Part shown: positions 63,282-64,000 of the stretch, piece by piece
How positions within the stretch are numbered: position 1 is the first letter of the stretch
Layout: every line of letters begins with the position of its first letter
Origin: a bacterium
GTDB taxonomy: Bacteria > Planctomycetota > UBA1135 > UBA2386
NCBI GenBank assembly: GCA_030432695.1
Contig: JAUILN010000002.1
Location: 744,001 to 808,000, forward strand
Reading direction: 5' to 3'
Length of the DNA stretch: 64,000 bases
Notes under the pieces: model-generated
The model's database searches: none
Told to the model about the DNA's origin: nothing
The model's input: only the letters and a program-made list of their open reading frames with translations
Translations under genes and position numbers: made by a program

Positions 63282-64000
63282 ACCGACTCCCCGGTGGTCG
63301 GCAACTCGATGCGGAAGCCGGCGCCGCCGAGACGGCTGCCGACCGAGGCGACCGCGCCGCCGTGGGCCGTGACCACCTCACGGACGATCGCCAGGCCGAG
63401 CCCGCTGCTGCCGCGACCGGACACGAAGGCATCGAACAGGGTGTGCTGCAGTTCCGCCGGCACGCCGGGGCCGTCGTCCTCGATCGTGAGGATCAGTCTG
63501 CCGTGCAGCGCCCGCTCACCGCGGATCTCGATGCGGCAGGCACCGACCGCCAACGCGTTCTCGATCAGGTTGTCGAGCGCGCGGCCGAGTAGACGCGGGT
63601 CGGCGTCGAGGACCGCGTCGGGTGCGGAACCGAAGTGCACCTCGGGCGCACGGCAGCGGCATGCCGCGTCGCGCAGCAGCGTCGACAGCCGGACCGACTC
63701 GCGCTCGGGACGGCAACCGCGACCGTAGTCCAGGTAGCTGTGCAGCAGGTCGCCGACGCGGTCGAGGTCGCCCAGGGCGCGCTCCAGGAAACGCGTACGA
63801 GGGTCCTCGGCATCGGTCATCTCGCGGACCACCTCGAGGCTGGTGACCACCGAGGCCAACGGATTGCGCAGCTCGTGCCCGAGCACCGCGCAGACCTGGC
63901 GGCTGCGCGCGAAGGACTCGTCGCCACTGGCGGACTCGTGCTCCGGGGGGGCATCGAGTCGATCGCCTTCGAAACGAACCGCACCGCGGTACTCCGCGGC
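63278..64000 (-). CDS. Histidine kinase, C-terminal 240 residues (5' end outside window)
   Basis: The frame stays open to the window edge, so the start is not visible. HisKA is seen in VLGHELRNPLASVV; HATPase_c in NLIENALAVGA, EDDGPGVPAELQHTLFDAFVSGRGSSGLGLAIVREVV and AGFRIELP. The 35 residues before HisKA are hydrophilic, with no TM in the visible part. It is coupled to the response regulator that follows. A 97-nt gap separates that regulator from the large operon, so the two units may be regulated together. Confidence 0.9.
   Translation of the reverse strand, partial: AAEYRGAVRFEGDRLDAPPEHESASGDESFARSRQVCAVLGHELRNPLASVVTSLEVVREMTDAEDPRTRFLERALGDLDRVGDLLHSYLDYGRGCRPERESVRLSTLLRDAACRCRAPEVHFGSAPDAVLDADPRLLGRALDNLIENALAVGACRIEIRGERALHGRLILTIEDDGPGVPAELQHTLFDAFVSGRGSSGLGLAIVREVVTAHGGAVASVGSRLGGAGFRIELPTTGESV

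Noticed and set aside
1..64000. tRNA, rRNA, CRISPR arrays, insertion sequences, integrase or phage genes
   Set aside because: No cloverleaf-type sequence, regular spacer array, transposase motif or terminal inverted repeats were recognised by eye; a tRNAscan and ISfinder search would be decisive.

Overview
This 64 kb window is gene-dense, very GC-rich chromosomal DNA, most likely from a planctomycete (phylum Planctomycetota). The grounds are: an ECF sigma factor divergent from two Ser/Thr kinases, many secreted proteins of a lineage-type family (signal peptide, then a VDA(S/A)GGPG-like motif and a right-handed beta-helix-like middle), long operons stitched together by 4-nt stop/start overlaps, and Gram-negative envelope features such as an outer-membrane barrel, lipoproteins and FAS1/PDZ proteins. 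No rRNA, tRNA, CRISPR array, IS element or phage gene was recognised. The phylum call is inference from gene content.

Layout. 0-1.6 kb: end of a histidine kinase and its sigma-54 regulator. 1.6-9.5 kb: a secreted protein, a HEAT-repeat protein with a lipid-transfer-protein look, an ECF sigma factor and two Ser/Thr kinases, the second with a membrane anchor and a long helical-repeat tail. 9.5-13.9 kb: glycosyltransferase, endonuclease/exonuclease/phosphatase protein, AI-2E-type membrane protein and a D-amino-acid PLP enzyme. 14-16.3 kb: tandem paralogous secreted proteins. 16.4-25.7 kb, minus strand: DUF2235 lipase-like protein with a Bor-like lipoprotein, a catalytic/inactive M16 peptidase pair, a pseudouridine synthase with an RGG-rich arm, ManA, a GlpT-like transporter and RecN. 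26-30.8 kb: outer-membrane barrel, SEC-C protein, ATP-grasp enzyme, FAS1-FAS1-PDZ protein, rhodanese. 30.9-35.1 kb: heme A/O biogenesis operon (CtaA, CtaB, ABC-2 transporter, DUF420).

35-44.6 kb: OB/TPR secreted protein, ABM-domain membrane protein, an internally shortened copy of the 14-16 kb secreted family, a VapBC-type toxin-antitoxin pair, a lower-GC pair of secreted proteins (one with FG-GAP repeats), RsmD and an FHA-TM-vWA protein. 44.5-48.4 kb: a TusA / DsrE2 / DsrE / hybrid-kinase operon behind a membrane metallophosphoesterase. 48.5-54.3 kb: pirin, two oligopeptide-type ABC permeases without an ATPase, and an apparently highly expressed secreted protein with a long untranslated lead-in and strong 3' hairpins. 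54.3-64 kb: a seven-gene coupled operon (three TPR/coiled-coil envelope proteins, histidine kinase, NtrC regulator, two metallophosphoesterases) preceded by another kinase/regulator pair.

The most interesting units are the sulfur-carrier/DsrE/hybrid-kinase operon, which looks like an undescribed thiol- or sulfur-responsive signalling relay, and the 54-62 kb operon, which ties envelope repeat proteins to a sigma-54 two-component system and phosphoesterases. Secondary leads are the vitellogenin-like HEAT protein, the lipase/lipoprotein pair, and the M16 peptidase with a histone H1-like tail.
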